DNA of 64,000 nt from Steroidobacteraceae bacterium (GCA_017853555.1 JAFMJH010000008.1:36584-100583), one strand, 5' to 3'. Counted from the stretch's first letter, positions 47,534 through 56,985 are shown. The notes: a model not told the origin generated them from the letters alone. Translations and numbers: made by a program.

Positions 47534-48928
47534 GTGGACATCGAAGATTTGCTCTGCGATACGGCCCTTGCCACCCATCCGCTCTGGGTATTGCGGGACT
47601 CGGACGTCGCCGCCTGGCGCGACGCCCACCCCGGCGCGCTCGCGCGCTGGGTCGCGGAGCATGAGTTCACCGCCGAACGCCATCGCGCGCTCGTATTGCC
47701 GAGCGATCAAGGCGGCATCGGCGGGGTGCTGTGGGGCGTCGGCAAACTCGTCGACTGGTCAGGCCTCAACCTCTGGCACACCGCCGGCTTGGTCGATCGC
47801 CTGCCGCCGGGCGACTATCGACTCGCCACCGATCTGCCGGCGGACGCCCAACGGCGCGCCGCCCTGGGGTGGCTCTACGGCGGCCTGCGCGCCGACAAGC
47901 CCTCGAACCACACCCAGCGACGCGCGCGCTTGCGACTGCCGAACGGCGTCGATCGCGAAAGCTTGATCGCCGAAGTACGGGCTCTGCAGCTCGCGCGCGA
48001 GCTCATCAACGCACCGGCCAACGATCTCGGCCCGGCGGAACTCGGCGAGCGCGTCGCGCGGCTGGCCACCGACCACGGCGCGCAACTGGCGTGCATCACC
48101 GGCGACGCGCTGCTCGCCGCGAATTACCCGCTGATCCATGCCGTCGGCAAAGCGAGTCCGCGCGCCCCGCGCCTGCTCGATTTGCAGTGGGGTGACCCGA
48201 ACCATCCGAAGGTGACTCTGGTGGGCAAGGGGGTGTGCTTCGATTCCGGCGGCCTCGACATCAAGTCCTCGGCCGCGATGTTGTTGATGAAAAAAGACAT
48301 GGCTGGCGCCGCGGTGGCGATCGCGGTGGCGCAGCACCTGATGCAGCGCCGTGCGCCGGTACGCCTGCGGCTGCTGATCCCGGCCGTCGAGAACGCGGTC
48401 GGCGGGGCGGCCTACCGCCCGGGCGACGTGTTGCGTTCGCGACGCGGTCTGACGGTGGAGGTCGGCAACACCGATGCCGAGGGCCGGCTCGTCCTGGCCG
48501 ATGCGCTCACCGAAGCCGATGCCGGCACGCCGGACCTGTTGCTCGATTTCGCGACTCTGACGGGCGCCGCGCGCGTTGCGCTCGGGCCCGAGCTGCCGGC
48601 GATGTTCGGCAACGATCCCGCGCTGCTCGCCGAGGCCCAGGCGATCGGCGTCGCGCTTTGCGACCCGGTCTGGCCGCTGCCGCTGTGGGAGGCGTACGAC
48701 GACGATCTCTCGAGTCGCAACGCCGATCTGGCCAACGTAGCGCCCAACGCGTTCGCCGGCGCCATCTACGGCGCCTTGTTCCTGCGGCGGTTCGTCACCC
48801 GCGCGCCGCACTGGTTGCACTTCGATATCTATGGCTGGAACGCGCGCGAGCGGCCGGGGCGCCCGGTCGGCGGCGAGCCGCAGTGCGTGCGGCTCGCGCT
48901 CGAACTCGTGCGGGCGCGTTTCGGCTGA
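47534..48928 (+). CDS. M17 family leucyl aminopeptidase
   Basis: This 464-residue protein has a short variable N-domain and the M17 catalytic domain. Metal and active-site motifs are VGKGVCFDSGGLDIK, MKKDMAGAAVA and the signature NTDAEGRLVLADAL. It removes N-terminal amino acids in the cytoplasm. I chose GTG 47534 because the frame upstream (open to 47465) runs into the divergent leader promoter; the longer form is possible. It is divergent from the leucine operon, and ilvD follows 48 bp after its stop. Confidence 0.9.
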   Translation: MDIEDLLCDTALATHPLWVLRDSDVAAWRDAHPGALARWVAEHEFTAERHRALVLPSDQGGIGGVLWGVGKLVDWSGLNLWHTAGLVDRLPPGDYRLATDLPADAQRRAALGWLYGGLRADKPSNHTQRRARLRLPNGVDRESLIAEVRALQLARELINAPANDLGPAELGERVARLATDHGAQLACITGDALLAANYPLIHAVGKASPRAPRLLDLQWGDPNHPKVTLVGKGVCFDSGGLDIKSSAAMLLMKKDMAGAAVAIAVAQHLMQRRAPVRLRLLIPAVENAVGGAAYRPGDVLRSRRGLTVEVGNTDAEGRLVLADALTEADAGTPDLLLDFATLTGAARVALGPELPAMFGNDPALLAEAQAIGVALCDPVWPLPLWEAYDDDLSSRNADLANVAPNAFAGAIYGALFLRRFVTRAPHWLHFDIYGWNARERPGRPVGGEPQCVRLALELVRARFG

Positions 48929-48976
48929 CGCGCCACGCAACCCGATCACCGGATTTCTTCAAGGAAGGTTCTCGTC

Positions 48977-50683
48977 ATGGCCAAATCCAAATCCAAGTCC
49001 GCCCGCTCGCGCACGAAGGCGCTCGACCCGCGCCGCTATTCGAGTCTGGTGGTCGACGGCGCCAAGCAGACCCCCTCGCGGGCGATGCTGCGCGCGGTCG
49101 GCTTCAAAGACGCGGATTTCAAGAAGCCGCAAATCGGCATCGCATCGACGTGGGCGAACCTCACGCCCTGCAACATGCACATCAACACGCTCGCGGCCGA
49201 GGCCGAACGCGGCGCGAATGCCGCCGGCGGCAAAGGCGTGCTGTTCAACACCATCACGGTCTCCGACGGCATCTCGATGGGCTCGCCCGGCATGCGCTAT
49301 TCGCTCGTATCGCGCGAGGTGATCGCCGATTCGATCGAAACGGTAGTCGGCGCCGAAGGATTCGACGGCTTCGTCGCCATCGGCGGCTGCGACAAAAACA
49401 TGCCCGCTTGCGCGATCGCGATGGCGCGTCTCGATCGTCCGGCCGTGTTCGTGTATGGCGGCACCATCCGCACCGGCGCGAAGCGTCGCGACATCGTCTC
49501 GGTGTTCGAGGCGGTCGGCGGCCACGCGGCCGGCAAGGTCTCCGATGCCGAGCTGCTCGATGTCGAGCGCACGGCCATCCCGGGCCCCGGCAGTTGCGGC
49601 GGCATGTACACCGCGAACACCATGGCCTCGGCCATCGAAGCGCTCGGTCTCTCGTTGCCGGACAGCTCGGCGCAAGAGGCCGTCGGTGACCGCAAACTCG
49701 ACGATTGCCGGCGCGCCGGCGAAGCGGTCGTGCGACTCGTGCAGGCCGGCATTCGGCCGCGCGACATCCTCACGCGCAAGGCGTTCGAGAATGCGATCAC
49801 GGTCACGATCGCCCTCGCAGGCTCGACCAACGCAGTACTGCACTTGCTGGCGATCGCACGGGCGGCCGGCGTGAAATTGACCCTCGACGATTTCACGCGC
49901 ATCGGCAAGCGCGTGCCCGTGCTCGCCGACGTGCGTCCGAGCGGCCGCTATTCGATGTCCGAATTGATTGCCATCGGCGGCATCCAGCCACTCATGAAGA
50001 GGTTGCTCGACCGTGGACTTTTGCACGGCGATTGCCTGACCGTCACCGGCAAGACGATCGCCGAGAATTTGCGCGGCGTGAAGGATTACCCGATCGGGCA
50101 GTCCATCGTGCACGGCTTCGACGATCCCATCAAAAAAGACAGTCATCTCGTGGTGCTGTACGGCAACGTCGCGCCCGAGGGCGCGGTCGCCAAGATCACC
50201 GGCAAAGAAGGGCTCGCGTTCACCGGCCGCGCGCGCGTGTTCGACGGTGAGGAAGCCGCGACCCGCGCGATCCTCGACGGCAAGGTGAAGGCGGGGGACG
50301 TGGTGGTGATCCGTTACGAGGGGCCGCGCGGCGGTCCCGGCATGCGCGAGATGTTGAGCCCGACCGGCGCGATCATGGGACGCGGTCTCGGCGATCAAGT
50401 TGCACTGATTACCGACGGACGCTTCTCGGGCGGCAGTCACGGTTTCGTCGTCGGACACATCGCGCCGGAAGCCGCGCTCGGCGGTCCGCTCGCCATGCTG
50501 CGCAACGGCGATCGTCTCACCATCGACGCCGTCAAGCGTCGCATCGAAGTTGCAGTGAGCGCTGCCGAAATGCGCGCCCGCAAGGCCAAGTGGCGCGCCC
50601 CGAAGCCCTACACTACAACCGGTGTGCTTGCCAAGTTCGCGCGCCTTGTCAGCAGCGCTTCCGAAGGTGCGGTAACGGACTGA
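48977..50683 (+). CDS. ilvD: Dihydroxy-acid dehydratase IlvD
   Basis: This 568-residue protein has the iron-sulfur and active-site motifs [47 protein letters not shown] and the C-terminal [15 protein letters not shown]. Its length and motifs resemble the shorter, [2Fe-2S]-type enzymes, but that is inference. It makes the 2-keto acids for branched-chain amino acids. A good AGGAAGG site precedes the ATG. The N-terminus is Lys/Ser-rich. Confidence 0.96.
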   Translation: MAKSKSKSARSRTKALDPRRYSSLVVDGAKQTPSRAMLRAVGFKDADFKKPQIGIASTWANLTPCNMHINTLAAEAERGANAAGGKGVLFNTITVSDGISMGSPGMRYSLVSREVIADSIETVVGAEGFDGFVAIGGCDKNMPACAIAMARLDRPAVFVYGGTIRTGAKRRDIVSVFEAVGGHAAGKVSDAELLDVERTAIPGPGSCGGMYTANTMASAIEALGLSLPDSSAQEAVGDRKLDDCRRAGEAVVRLVQAGIRPRDILTRKAFENAITVTIALAGSTNAVLHLLAIARAAGVKLTLDDFTRIGKRVPVLADVRPSGRYSMSELIAIGGIQPLMKRLLDRGLLHGDCLTVTGKTIAENLRGVKDYPIGQSIVHGFDDPIKKDSHLVVLYGNVAPEGAVAKITGKEGLAFTGRARVFDGEEAATRAILDGKVKAGDVVVIRYEGPRGGPGMREMLSPTGAIMGRGLGDQVALITDGRFSGGSHGFVVGHIAPEAALGGPLAMLRNGDRLTIDAVKRRIEVAVSAAEMRARKAKWRAPKPYTTTGVLAKFARLVSSASEGAVTD

Positions 50684-50730
50684 CGCCACATGGTTGTCAC
50701 GGTATGCGTGGCCGTATAGAGTTGGTCCGT

Positions 50731-50775
50731 CGCAACGCGTTTTACGACGCGTTGCGCAACGACGGGGGTCGTTGC
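50731..50775 (+). repeat. Two adjacent hairpins after ilvD, in the 295-bp ilvD-tonB gap
   Basis: CGCAACGCGT (50731-50740) pairs perfectly with ACGCGTTGCG (50747-50756). GCAACGAC (50756-50763) pairs perfectly with GTCGTTGC (50768-50775) around GGGG. They begin 47 bp after the ilvD stop. No T tract follows, so they may be a transcript end or protein-binding sites. The rest of the gap to 50978 holds one more inverted repeat (50872-50897) and no recognisable gene. Confidence 0.6.
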
Positions 50776-50871
50776 CGGTCGCACTGCACAAGCAGCACCG
50801 GTTGCGGTCCTCGGTCGCACTCACGCGCCGCGACGGGCTTCGGCCTTGCGGTTCCGATTCGAGTGAAGGGT

Positions 50872-50897
50872 CTTCGGATGCTCAAGGGCATTCGAAG
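50872..50897. promoter_or_regulatory. Inverted repeat upstream of tonB (possible operator)
   Basis: CTTCGGATGC (50872-50881) and GCATTCGAAG (50888-50897) are 10-bp inverted arms with one mismatch and a 6-nt spacer. The site lies about 80 bp before the tonB start. It does not look like a Fur box. It could be an operator or an mRNA leader hairpin. Confidence 0.4.
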
Positions 50898-50978
50898 TTG
50901 GAGGTTGCGCGCGTCACACAATGCGGGTTAGTTTCCGCAACCGTCGCGCCAACCACTGCTTTGCGACCACGAGAGAAC

Positions 50979-51605
50979 ATGGCCGCCTACGTACCACAAA
51001 ACAGCTCACGTCGATCGGCGGTCCTCGCCGGTATCCTCGCTTTCCACGTCCTGCTCGTGTACGGGTTGGTCAACGGCCTCGCACGCAAAGTCGTGGAAGT
51101 GATCGCGCCGCCGCTCGTGACCGACCTCATCGAAGAGGCGAAGCAGGAAGACAAACCGCCGCCGCCGCCGCCGCCGCAGATGGAGCGTCCGCCGGTGCAG
51201 GTGCCCCCGCCCGACGTCTCCATCGACATCCCGATGGAATCGAACACGACCGCGATCTCCGACGTCACCGACCGTCCGGTCGCGCCGCCGCCGCCGGTGC
51301 AGGCTCGCCAGCCGGTGCGCGTCGCGCCGAAACTCGACGTGCGTCGCTCGCCGCCGACCGACGACTTCTATCCGCCGGCTGCGCGCCGTGCGGAAGTGCA
51401 GGGCGTCACGACGGTGCGCGCTTGCGTCGCCGCCGACGGCAAGACCGAAGGCGAACCCACCGTCACCAACTCCTCGGGCAACGGCTCGCTCGACGAGGCC
51501 GCGCTCAAGTGGGCCAAGCGTGCGCGTTGGACGGCGGGCACTGAAGACGGCAAACCGGCTGTCATGTGCTCGCAATTCAATGTTCGTTTCAAGTTGACCG
51601 ACTGA
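50979..51605 (+). CDS. tonB: TonB family protein
   Basis: This 208-residue protein has one N-terminal membrane helix (AVLAGILAFHVLLVYGLVNG), a Pro-rich periplasmic stretch with seven consecutive Pro, and a C-terminal TonB domain (YPPAARRAEVQGVTTVRACV, SLDEAALKWAKRARW). It couples inner-membrane proton force to outer-membrane transporters. The open frame extends back to 50694, but ATG 50979 gives the normal start. exbB, two exbD genes and two repeat proteins follow. Confidence 0.93.
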   Translation: MAAYVPQNSSRRSAVLAGILAFHVLLVYGLVNGLARKVVEVIAPPLVTDLIEEAKQEDKPPPPPPPQMERPPVQVPPPDVSIDIPMESNTTAISDVTDRPVAPPPPVQARQPVRVAPKLDVRRSPPTDDFYPPAARRAEVQGVTTVRACVAADGKTEGEPTVTNSSGNGSLDEAALKWAKRARWTAGTEDGKPAVMCSQFNVRFKLTD

Positions 51606-51677
51606 TCCAACCCTTTACGTCATCCGTTTCATGGGCGCGAGACGCAGGTCTCGTACCCGTTCAAAGCAGAGGAAACC

Positions 51678-52400
51678 ATGGAAAATCAAGCCACCGCCGT
51701 CGTAGACAACCCGTATGGTCTCGGTGCCCTTTGGGCGCAAGGAGACTTCGTCGCCAAGGGCACGCTCGTCATCCTCGTGGTGATGTCGTTGTACTCCTGG
51801 TACGTCATCATCATGAAGCTGCTCGACCAGCGTAAGCTGCTCGCGGCGGCCAAGAGCACCGAGCAGAAGTTCTGGACCTCGGGCTCGATCAAAGAAGCCG
51901 TCGAGCGCCTGCCGAAGGGCGACGCCTTCCGCTTCATCGCCGAAGATGGTCTGCGCGCGTCGCAGCACCACGAAGGTCGCTTGACCGATCGCATCGAACT
52001 CAACGAGTGGATCACCATGTCGTTGCAGCGTTCGGTCGACGGCGTCAACCGCAGCTTGCAGTCCGGCTTGTCGGTCCTCGCGACCGTCGGCTCGACCGCC
52101 CCGTTCGTCGGTCTGTTCGGCACGGTGTGGGGCATCTATCACGCCCTCGTGTCGATCGGCGTGTCCGGCCAGGCGAGCATCGACAAGGTCGCCGGCCCCG
52201 TCGGTGAAGCGCTCATCATGACGGCCATCGGTCTCGCGGTCGCGGTGCCGGCGGTCATGGGCTACAACTGGCTCCTCGGTCGCAACAAGGCGGTGCAAGA
52301 AGGTCTCAACGCCTTCACGGCCGACCTGCACGCGTACCTCGTGAGCGGCGCGCGCGTCGCGAATCCGGCGGCCAGCGCCCCGGCCGCGGCCAAGAAGTAA
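51678..52400 (+). CDS. exbB: ExbB family proton channel protein
   Basis: This 240-residue MotA/TolQ/ExbB protein has a first membrane helix (GTLVILVVMSLYSWYVIIMK) and two later helices containing LATVGSTAPFVGLFGTVWGI and ALIMTAIGLAVAVPAVMGYN, the ExbB signature. It forms the pentameric channel with ExbD. AGAGGA precedes the ATG. Confidence 0.95.
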   Translation: MENQATAVVDNPYGLGALWAQGDFVAKGTLVILVVMSLYSWYVIIMKLLDQRKLLAAAKSTEQKFWTSGSIKEAVERLPKGDAFRFIAEDGLRASQHHEGRLTDRIELNEWITMSLQRSVDGVNRSLQSGLSVLATVGSTAPFVGLFGTVWGIYHALVSIGVSGQASIDKVAGPVGEALIMTAIGLAVAVPAVMGYNWLLGRNKAVQEGLNAFTADLHAYLVSGARVANPAASAPAAAKK

Positions 52401-52480
52401 TCGACCCCAACGTATCGGTGGCAGGGCGGAGTGCTGCACGGCACTCCGCCCGACTCCGAGACCTGACGAGGTAAATCGCA

Positions 52481-52918
52481 ATGGCGATGAGTGTCGGATC
52501 TGCAGGTGGCGAAGACGCCCCGATGTCGACCATCAATACGACGCCGCTCGTCGACGTCATGCTGGTGTTGTTGATCATCTTCCTGATCACGATCCCCGTG
52601 ATCACCAAGACCGTGAAAGTGTCGTTGCCCAAGGCAGCGAACATTGCGACCCAGACGAAGCCTGAGAACATCACTGTGGCGGTGGACGCTCAAGGCAACA
52701 TCTACTGGAACAACGGCGCCGTCGCCGATCGCAATGAATTGCTTGAACGGGTCAAAGCCGAGGCCGTCAAAGACCCGCAACCCGAGATTCACATTCGCGG
52801 CGACAGCAACGCGCGTTACGAAGACGTGGGTCGCGTTCTGTACGCGATCCAGCGTGGCGGTGTCGTCAAAGTCGGCTTCATCACCGAGCCCGACCGCGGC
52901 ATCCGCGGTTCGCGCTGA
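52481..52918 (+). CDS. exbD: ExbD family protein, first copy
   Basis: This 145-residue protein has one membrane helix with the proton-carrying Asp in STINTTPLVDVMLVLLIIFL and a periplasmic domain. GAGG precedes the ATG. It is followed by a second, similar exbD; two exbD copies in tandem are common in xanthomonad Ton loci. Confidence 0.94.
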   Translation: MAMSVGSAGGEDAPMSTINTTPLVDVMLVLLIIFLITIPVITKTVKVSLPKAANIATQTKPENITVAVDAQGNIYWNNGAVADRNELLERVKAEAVKDPQPEIHIRGDSNARYEDVGRVLYAIQRGGVVKVGFITEPDRGIRGSR

Positions 52919-52936
52919 GTCACTGGAGATACCCTC

Positions 52937-53362
52937 ATGGGAATGAACGTAGGTACGGGTGGTGACGACGATTCGATGTGCGACATCAACACGACGCCGC
53001 TCATCGACGTCATGCTGGTGCTGCTCATCATGTTCATCATCACCATCCCGGTGATGACGCACGCGGTGAAACTCGACATGCCGCGTCCGTCGGATGCGCC
53101 TCCGCCGCCAGTGCGACCGGAAGTCATCGACATCGAAATCGACTTCGACGGCACGATCGTCTGGAACGGTTCGCCGGTTTCCAGTCTCGACACCGTCGAA
53201 AAGTATTTCCGCCAGGAAGCGCAGAAGGAGCCGCAACCCGAGCTGCATCTGCGCCCCGACAAGCGCGCGCGTTACGACACCGTCGCCAAAGTTCTGGCGT
53301 CGGCGCAACGCAACCGCATGAAGAAAATCGGTTTCGTGAACGTGGCCGAATTCCAGGACTGA
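52937..53362 (+). CDS. exbD2: ExbD family protein, second copy
   Basis: This 141-residue paralogue of the preceding gene has CDINTTPLIDVMLVLLIMFI, with the conserved Asp in the helix, and a divergent periplasmic part. It starts 18 bp after exbD1 with GGAGA upstream. A strong intrinsic terminator follows. Confidence 0.94.
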   Translation: MGMNVGTGGDDDSMCDINTTPLIDVMLVLLIMFIITIPVMTHAVKLDMPRPSDAPPPPVRPEVIDIEIDFDGTIVWNGSPVSSLDTVEKYFRQEAQKEPQPELHLRPDKRARYDTVAKVLASAQRNRMKKIGFVNVAEFQD

Positions 53363-53384
53363 TCCTGGGGTAGGGCAGAATGTG

Positions 53385-53413
53385 ACGGGGGTCCACGGTG
53401 GCCCCCGTTTTTT
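53385..53413 (+). terminator. Intrinsic terminator after exbD2
   Basis: ACGGGGG (53385-53391) pairs with CCCCCGT (53402-53408) around a 10-nt loop and runs into six T (53408-53413). It lies between exbD2 and the first repeat-protein gene, only 25 bp before the latter's start. Those genes may therefore be expressed by read-through or from their own promoter. Confidence 0.88.
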
Positions 53414-53437
53414 CATGTGAGGACCAAAGGGATGAGC

Positions 53438-54643
53438 ATGAAGAGCTGGATGTTGGGTGCGGCGATCGCCGCGATGACGGTGGTCGGCGTGACGGCGCAG
53501 GCGGAAGGCCGCACGGTCAGCAAAGGCGTCGCGAAGTCTTTGCAGGCGGCGCAGGCGGCCTCGAAAGGCAAAAAATGGGCCGAGTGCATCTCGCAGTTGC
53601 ACACCGCCGAAGGTGCGGCCGGCAAGACCGACTATGACACCTTCATCATCAACGAACTGCTCGGTGCGTGTGCCGCGGGCTCGGGCGATTACGCCACCGC
53701 CGCACGCGCGCTCGAAGCCAGCGGCAACAGCGAGTATCTGCCTGCGGCGCAACAGGGCGCCCGCCTGAAGACGCTGATGCAGATCAACTACACGCTCAAG
53801 GCGTACGACAAAGCCATCGACATCGGCAACAAAGCCGCCAAGGCCGGCAGCATCGACAACGACATGCAGACTCTGCTCGCGCAGTCGTACTACCAGAAGG
53901 GCGATTACAAGGCGACCAAGGCCTTCACCGCCGAATGGATCGCCGCGCAAGAGAAGCGCGGTCAGCAGCCGCGCGAGAGTCTGCTGCAGATCAACCTCGA
54001 TTCGTGCATCAAGGTCAAAGACGAACCTTGCACCACGCGCACCTTCGAGAAGCTCGTCACCTTCTACCCGAAGCCCGAGTACTGGCAAAACCTGATGCGT
54101 TCGATGTTCCGCGAAGGCGGTGACGACAAGACCAAATTGAACGTCTTCCGTCTTGCCGTCGACGTCGGCTCCATGCGCCGCGGCGACGACTACGCGGAAA
54201 TGGCGCAGTTGGCCATCGAGCAGGGGCTGCCGAGCGAAGCGCAGGCCGCGCTCGAGTCGGGGTTCGCGCGCAAGGTGTTCACCGAGCAGCGCGACATCGA
54301 CCGCAACACGCGCTTGCTGAACGCCGCGAAGACCAAGGCGGCGACCGAGAAAGCGGGTCTCGCGCAAGCGGATCGTGCAGCGGCAGCGGGCGCGAAAGGC
54401 GACGCTGACGTGCTCGTGGGCGAGTCGTACCTCGGCGCCGGGCAGTACGCGCAAGCCGTCACGGCCATCAAGCGCGGCCTCGCCAAAGGCAACGTGGCCA
54501 ACGCCGCGGCGGCACAGACGACACTCGGTATCGCGCTGCTGAAGTCTGGCGCGAAAGCCGACGCCGCGAACACCTTCAAGGCCGTCAAAGGCGACGAAGC
54601 GCAACAGCGTCTCGCGAAGCTCTGGGCGTTCCGCGCCCGCTGA
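53438..54643 (+). CDS. Exported TPR-like repeat protein, copy 1, in Ton locus
   Basis: This 401-residue protein has a signal peptide (MKSWMLGAAIAAMTVVGVTA, cleaved after AQA) and helical repeats of tetratricopeptide type, such as ALEASGNSEYLPAAQQGARL and DVLVGESYLGAGQYAQAVTA. Four Cys (in AECISQ, GACAAG, DSCIKVKDEPC) are conserved in the paralogue downstream, which suggests periplasmic disulfides. The function is unknown; its location after tonB-exbB-exbD-exbD suggests an accessory Ton role. I chose ATG 53438 by its AAGGG spacing; GTG 53417 and ATG 53432 are alternatives. Confidence 0.8.
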   Translation: MKSWMLGAAIAAMTVVGVTAQAEGRTVSKGVAKSLQAAQAASKGKKWAECISQLHTAEGAAGKTDYDTFIINELLGACAAGSGDYATAARALEASGNSEYLPAAQQGARLKTLMQINYTLKAYDKAIDIGNKAAKAGSIDNDMQTLLAQSYYQKGDYKATKAFTAEWIAAQEKRGQQPRESLLQINLDSCIKVKDEPCTTRTFEKLVTFYPKPEYWQNLMRSMFREGGDDKTKLNVFRLAVDVGSMRRGDDYAEMAQLAIEQGLPSEAQAALESGFARKVFTEQRDIDRNTRLLNAAKTKAATEKAGLAQADRAAAAGAKGDADVLVGESYLGAGQYAQAVTAIKRGLAKGNVANAAAAQTTLGIALLKSGAKADAANTFKAVKGDEAQQRLAKLWAFRAR

Positions 54644-54671
54644 CCCTTACGACCATCGCCGGGAGTTCGAC

Positions 54672-55928
54672 ATGCAGCGCAAACATCTGCCCCTGATCGC
54701 CGCGACCGTCGCCATGGCCATGGCGAGCGCCGCCGGTTACGCCGCCGACGCGAAAAAGGACGCGAGCAAAGACGCGAACAAGCCGCCGCCGATCAGCAAG
54801 CAGGTGATCAAGTCGTTGATCGCCGCGCAGACGGCCATCAAAGGCGAGAAGTGGGCGGAGTGCGTCACGAACGCGCAAACCGCCAACGCGTTCGCCGAGA
54901 AGACGCCGTACGATGAATACGCGATCAACGATTTGCTCGGCTTTTGCGCCTTGCGAGTCGGCGATTCGGCGACGGCCGCGACTTCATTCGAGATGGTGCT
55001 CAACTCGCAGTTCGTCGATCCGGCGCGCAAGATCAGCCTGCTCAAGGGGCTGATGCAGATCTATTACCAGGGCAAGAATTACGCGAAGGCCGTCGAATTC
55101 GGCAAGCGTTCCGTGGCCGAGGGCGTCGCCGATGACGACGTCTACCTGTTCACGGCGCAGGCGTTCTACCTGCAGAACGACTACAAAGGCGCGCACGACT
55201 TTCTGGTGGCTTGGCTCGGCGGGCTCGCCCAGAAGGGCGCGGTGCCGCGCGAGAACGCCATCCAGTTGTATCTGAGCTCCTGCATCAAGCTCGGCGACGA
55301 CGCCTGCACGGTGCGTGCGCTCGAACTCGCGGCGACGCACTATCCCAAGCCGGACATCTGGAACAATTTGATGACGCTGATGTTGCGCGCCAACGCGAGC
55401 TCCGAAAAAGCGTTGCTCAACATCTACCGTTTGTCGTTTGAAGTCGGCGCCATGCGGCGCGGCGACGATTACACCGAGATGGCGCAACTGGCCATGACGC
55501 AGGGTCTGCCGGGTGAAGCGCAAGCCGTGCTCGAATCGGGCATCGCCGGTGGCGTGATCTCGAGTGATCGCGACAAGTCGACGGCACAGGCGATCCTCGC
55601 CACCGCGAAGACGCAGTCCGCGGCCGATCGCGCGACGCTCGCCAAGCAGGAAAAGGACATTGCTGCCGCCAAAACCGGCGACCCGGACGTGAAGCTCGGG
55701 CTTGCCTACCTGAGCTACGGCCAGTTCCCGCAAGCGGTGGCCGCCATCCAGCGCGGTATCGGCAAAGGCAGTCTTAAGCGAGTGACGGATGCGGAAGCGC
55801 AACTCACGCTCGGCATCGCGCAACTGCGCGCCGGCGACAAAGCCGCGGCGGCCGCGAGTTTCGGCGCCGTGAAGGGGGACGACACCCAGCTGCGTCTGGC
55901 ACGTCTCTGGGCACAACGCGCGAAATAA
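54672..55928 (+). CDS. Exported TPR-like repeat protein, copy 2 (paralogue of the preceding gene)
   Basis: This 418-residue protein has a signal peptide (LPLIAATVAMAMASAAGYAA) and a charged linker. It aligns with the preceding protein over nearly its whole length: AAQTAIKGEKWAECV against AAQAASKGKKWAECI, EVGAMRRGDDYTEMAQLA against DVGSMRRGDDYAEMAQLA. The same four Cys are kept (AECVTN, GFCALR, SSCIKLGDDAC). GGGAG precedes the ATG, 28 bp after the first copy. This is an old tandem duplication. The function is not known to me. Confidence 0.8.
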   Translation: MQRKHLPLIAATVAMAMASAAGYAADAKKDASKDANKPPPISKQVIKSLIAAQTAIKGEKWAECVTNAQTANAFAEKTPYDEYAINDLLGFCALRVGDSATAATSFEMVLNSQFVDPARKISLLKGLMQIYYQGKNYAKAVEFGKRSVAEGVADDDVYLFTAQAFYLQNDYKGAHDFLVAWLGGLAQKGAVPRENAIQLYLSSCIKLGDDACTVRALELAATHYPKPDIWNNLMTLMLRANASSEKALLNIYRLSFEVGAMRRGDDYTEMAQLAMTQGLPGEAQAVLESGIAGGVISSDRDKSTAQAILATAKTQSAADRATLAKQEKDIAAAKTGDPDVKLGLAYLSYGQFPQAVAAIQRGIGKGSLKRVTDAEAQLTLGIAQLRAGDKAAAAASFGAVKGDDTQLRLARLWAQRAK

Positions 55929-55953
55929 ACGACGGACCTGTCCCGTAACGAAC

Positions 55954-55991
55954 AACGGCCGTGCAGGGGTGGACCCGGCACGGCCGTTTTC
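55954..55991 (+). terminator. Intrinsic terminator after the Ton/TPR genes
   Basis: AACGGCCGTGC (55954-55964) pairs perfectly with GCACGGCCGTT (55978-55988), with a small inner GGG/CCC stem in the loop and TTTT at the end. It closes the plus-strand operon. It may also serve the minus-strand operon ending at 56032, though the T run on that side is broken. Confidence 0.9.
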
Positions 55992-56031
55992 ATTGGCCTA
56001 CCCGCGCCCCGCGAAGGGCGCTGGCGCGGTG

Positions 56032-56910
56032 TCATTGCGCGCGGTCGACGATGCGTCGGGCGGGGCTCACGATGGCGAGCACGACCACCAGTACGAGTGC
56101 TGCGGCGACGAGGGCGATCTCGAGCGCATATTTCTGGGGCATGACCCAGATCTCGTTGATGTGACCCCACTTCTCGAGAATCTCGTTCACGTTCCAGGCG
56201 ATGATCGCGGTGGGTATTGCGTAGCGCAGCGCCGGCGCCATGCGCTGGAACCACCACAGGCGCTGCACGAGATAGGCGGCCCAGATGCCGAAGAAGGCAC
56301 AGGACGCGAACGTCACCCAGTGATCGGTCCCGAACAACAGCGGGTTGTAGATCACGAGCAGGTACATGTAGAAAAACCAGGTGACGTAGATGGTTTCCAT
56401 CGCGACGATGGAGGCGACGTTGCGAGCCTGGCCCGAGACCTTTTCACCGACCTTCAAGCCGAGGTTGCGATGCAACCACATGAACGCGTTGCAGCGCGTG
56501 TCGCGATTGAAGAAGAAAAACAACAGCGTGGCAAACATCACGCCGATCGACGAGAGCATCACGCGATACTCGGGCAGCGTGGGCTTTGCGCCCCACAGCG
56601 CCGGTTCGACCTGCAGTTCGCGTGCGACCCAGACGAAACTGAACTCGATCCACGACAGCCATACGAGGCTGCCGCCGGCGAAACCCAGCAACGTCGCCTT
56701 GTTCTCGCTGGCATCGCGACCCATCCAGATCATCACGGCGCCGATCACGCCGATCACGAAGGCGGCGATCAGGTCGCGACCCGGAAACCATACGTGCTGC
56801 ATCATGTACATCACGAAATGGCCCATGCCTTGCCAGAAGTACACGATGAGCACCGCGATGATCGCGGGCACCGGTGCCTGATAATATTTTTTGAACCCTG
56901 CGCTTTCCAT
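56032..56910 (-). CDS. Polytopic membrane protein of unknown function
   Basis: This 292-residue protein has about seven or eight hydrophobic helices, for example AIIAVLIVYFWQGMGHFVMY, LIAAFVIGVIGAVMIW and IALVAAALVLVVVLAIV. It has several His in or near helices (GMGHFVMYMMQH, MWLHRNLG, TDHWVTF, KWGHINEIW). I do not recognise the family. It is the last gene of the minus-strand operon led by a CoA-transferase. I chose ATG 56910, with a GGGGG tract 5 nt upstream; ATG 56931 is an alternative. Confidence 0.75.
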   Translation of the reverse strand: MESAGFKKYYQAPVPAIIAVLIVYFWQGMGHFVMYMMQHVWFPGRDLIAAFVIGVIGAVMIWMGRDASENKATLLGFAGGSLVWLSWIEFSFVWVARELQVEPALWGAKPTLPEYRVMLSSIGVMFATLLFFFFNRDTRCNAFMWLHRNLGLKVGEKVSGQARNVASIVAMETIYVTWFFYMYLLVIYNPLLFGTDHWVTFASCAFFGIWAAYLVQRLWWFQRMAPALRYAIPTAIIAWNVNEILEKWGHINEIWVMPQKYALEIALVAAALVLVVVLAIVSPARRIVDRAQ

Positions 56911-56985
56911 ATCGACCCCCGTTAAGTTCATTGCACCGTTGCAACGGTGTCTTGTCGGCCATCTTTTGAGAACTGGACGTGTCTG

